Positions 63,867 to 64,000 of a stretch of 64,000 nucleotides of DNA are shown one piece after another; position 1 is the first letter of the stretch, and every line of letters starts with the position of its first letter. The stretch is from positions 62,001-126,000 of the forward strand of contig CANLLN010000004.1 of the NCBI GenBank assembly GCA_947491945.1. Reading direction: 5' to 3'. Below the pieces are notes generated by a model. It saw only the letters and a program-made list of their open reading frames with translations. It did not search any database and was not told the DNA's origin. A program made the translations under genes and the position numbers. This stretch comes from an uncultured Carboxylicivirga sp. GTDB taxonomy: Bacteria; Bacteroidota; Bacteroidia; Bacteroidales; Marinilabiliaceae.

Positions 63867-64000
63867 TTACTGAATGATAGATTTGAATGTTGCATCTTCG
63901 AAGTACTTGCCAAACTCCATGTCAGTAGCGGCAGCAGCTTTGAATTTAGCATCCAGTTCACAAGCCTTACGCAAGCTGTCAAACATCATGTCGCTTTCAG
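63867..64000 (-). CDS. 3' end of an unidentified gene, truncated by the window edge
   Basis: The minus strand reads through 44 codons from the right edge to a TAA at 63867-63869. The C-terminal peptide includes SDMMFDSLRKACELDAKF and TDMEFGKYFEDATF, ending SIIQ. The codon use is like the neighbours and a terminator follows 22 bp later, so it looks like a real coding end. It is too short to name. Confidence 0.7.
   Translation of the reverse strand, partial: ESDMMFDSLRKACELDAKFKAAAATDMEFGKYFEDATFKSIIQ

Overview
The window comes from a member of the Bacteroidota, probably a free-living, gliding or surface-associated lineage near the Marinilabiliales or Bacteroidales; the genus cannot be fixed from sequence alone. 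The evidence is type IX secretion substrates with type B C-terminal domains paired with PorP/SprF proteins, a type III glutamine synthetase, Bacteroidota-restricted families (DUF3127, DUF4494, DUF3109, DUF3667, FecR with a DUF4974 tail), promoters of the form TTTG-N18/19-TAnnTTTG, and start codons without Shine-Dalgarno sequences. It is a mostly ordinary chromosomal segment with about 53 protein genes, two tRNA genes and one small patch of insertion-sequence debris.

Layout. 1-5.5 kb: two tandem pairs of a type B T9SS substrate followed by a PorP/SprF outer-membrane protein. 5.5-6.2 kb: a secreted protein built on six WMT repeats (minus strand). 6.5-8.6 kb: cyclophilin, DUF3127 protein with an SSB-like tip, MFS exporter. 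8.6-20.7 kb, all minus strand: radical SAM protein, lipoprotein, SSB, rlmN with a ferredoxin-NADP reductase, gpmI, a TAT-exported Gfo/Idh/MocA protein with a tetraheme cytochrome-FGE fusion, SPFH/NfeD, sdaA. 20.8-24.5 kb: large transaldolase-like protein, DUF4494, BamA/D15-like barrel, ACP-like protein lacking the phosphopantetheine serine. 24.6-33.7 kb, minus strand: STN/carboxypeptidase-like protein, FecR anti-sigma, ECF sigma, a lipoprotein with LamG plus a degraded EEP domain, and a 1442-residue hybrid sensor kinase. 33.9-39.8 kb: GHL10 hydrolase, SRPBCC-GyrI protein, DUF3109, DUF3667, lone cobQ. 39.8-40.8 kb: IS debris and two identical tRNA-Phe genes. 40.9-51 kb: M16 peptidase, O-methyltransferase, flavodoxin, kinase-like protein with Tyr in place of the phospho-acceptor His, RHH protein, YebC, M20 dipeptidase, glnN, elbB. 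51.2-64 kb: double-unit M16 peptidase, a cytochrome b / Rieske / octaheme cytochrome operon, flavoprotein reductase, arcA, sucC, SpoU methyltransferase, and the 3' end of a further gene.

How genes work together. The ferredoxin reductase abuts rlmN, a radical SAM enzyme that needs low-potential electrons, and a flavodoxin lies elsewhere in the window. The DUF2490, cytochrome b, Rieske and octaheme genes form a quinol-oxidising module in which a multiheme cytochrome takes the place of cytochrome c1. The kinase, LamG-EEP lipoprotein, ECF sigma, FecR and STN-domain genes run in one direction and look like a cell-surface signalling set without the usual TonB receptor. Three proteins look like pseudoenzymes because key catalytic residues are replaced: the ACP-like protein, the EEP lipoprotein and the 485-residue kinase-like protein. 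With the cytochrome-FGE fusion and the WMT-repeat protein, these are the most interesting items. No CRISPR array, prophage or large integrated element was seen.
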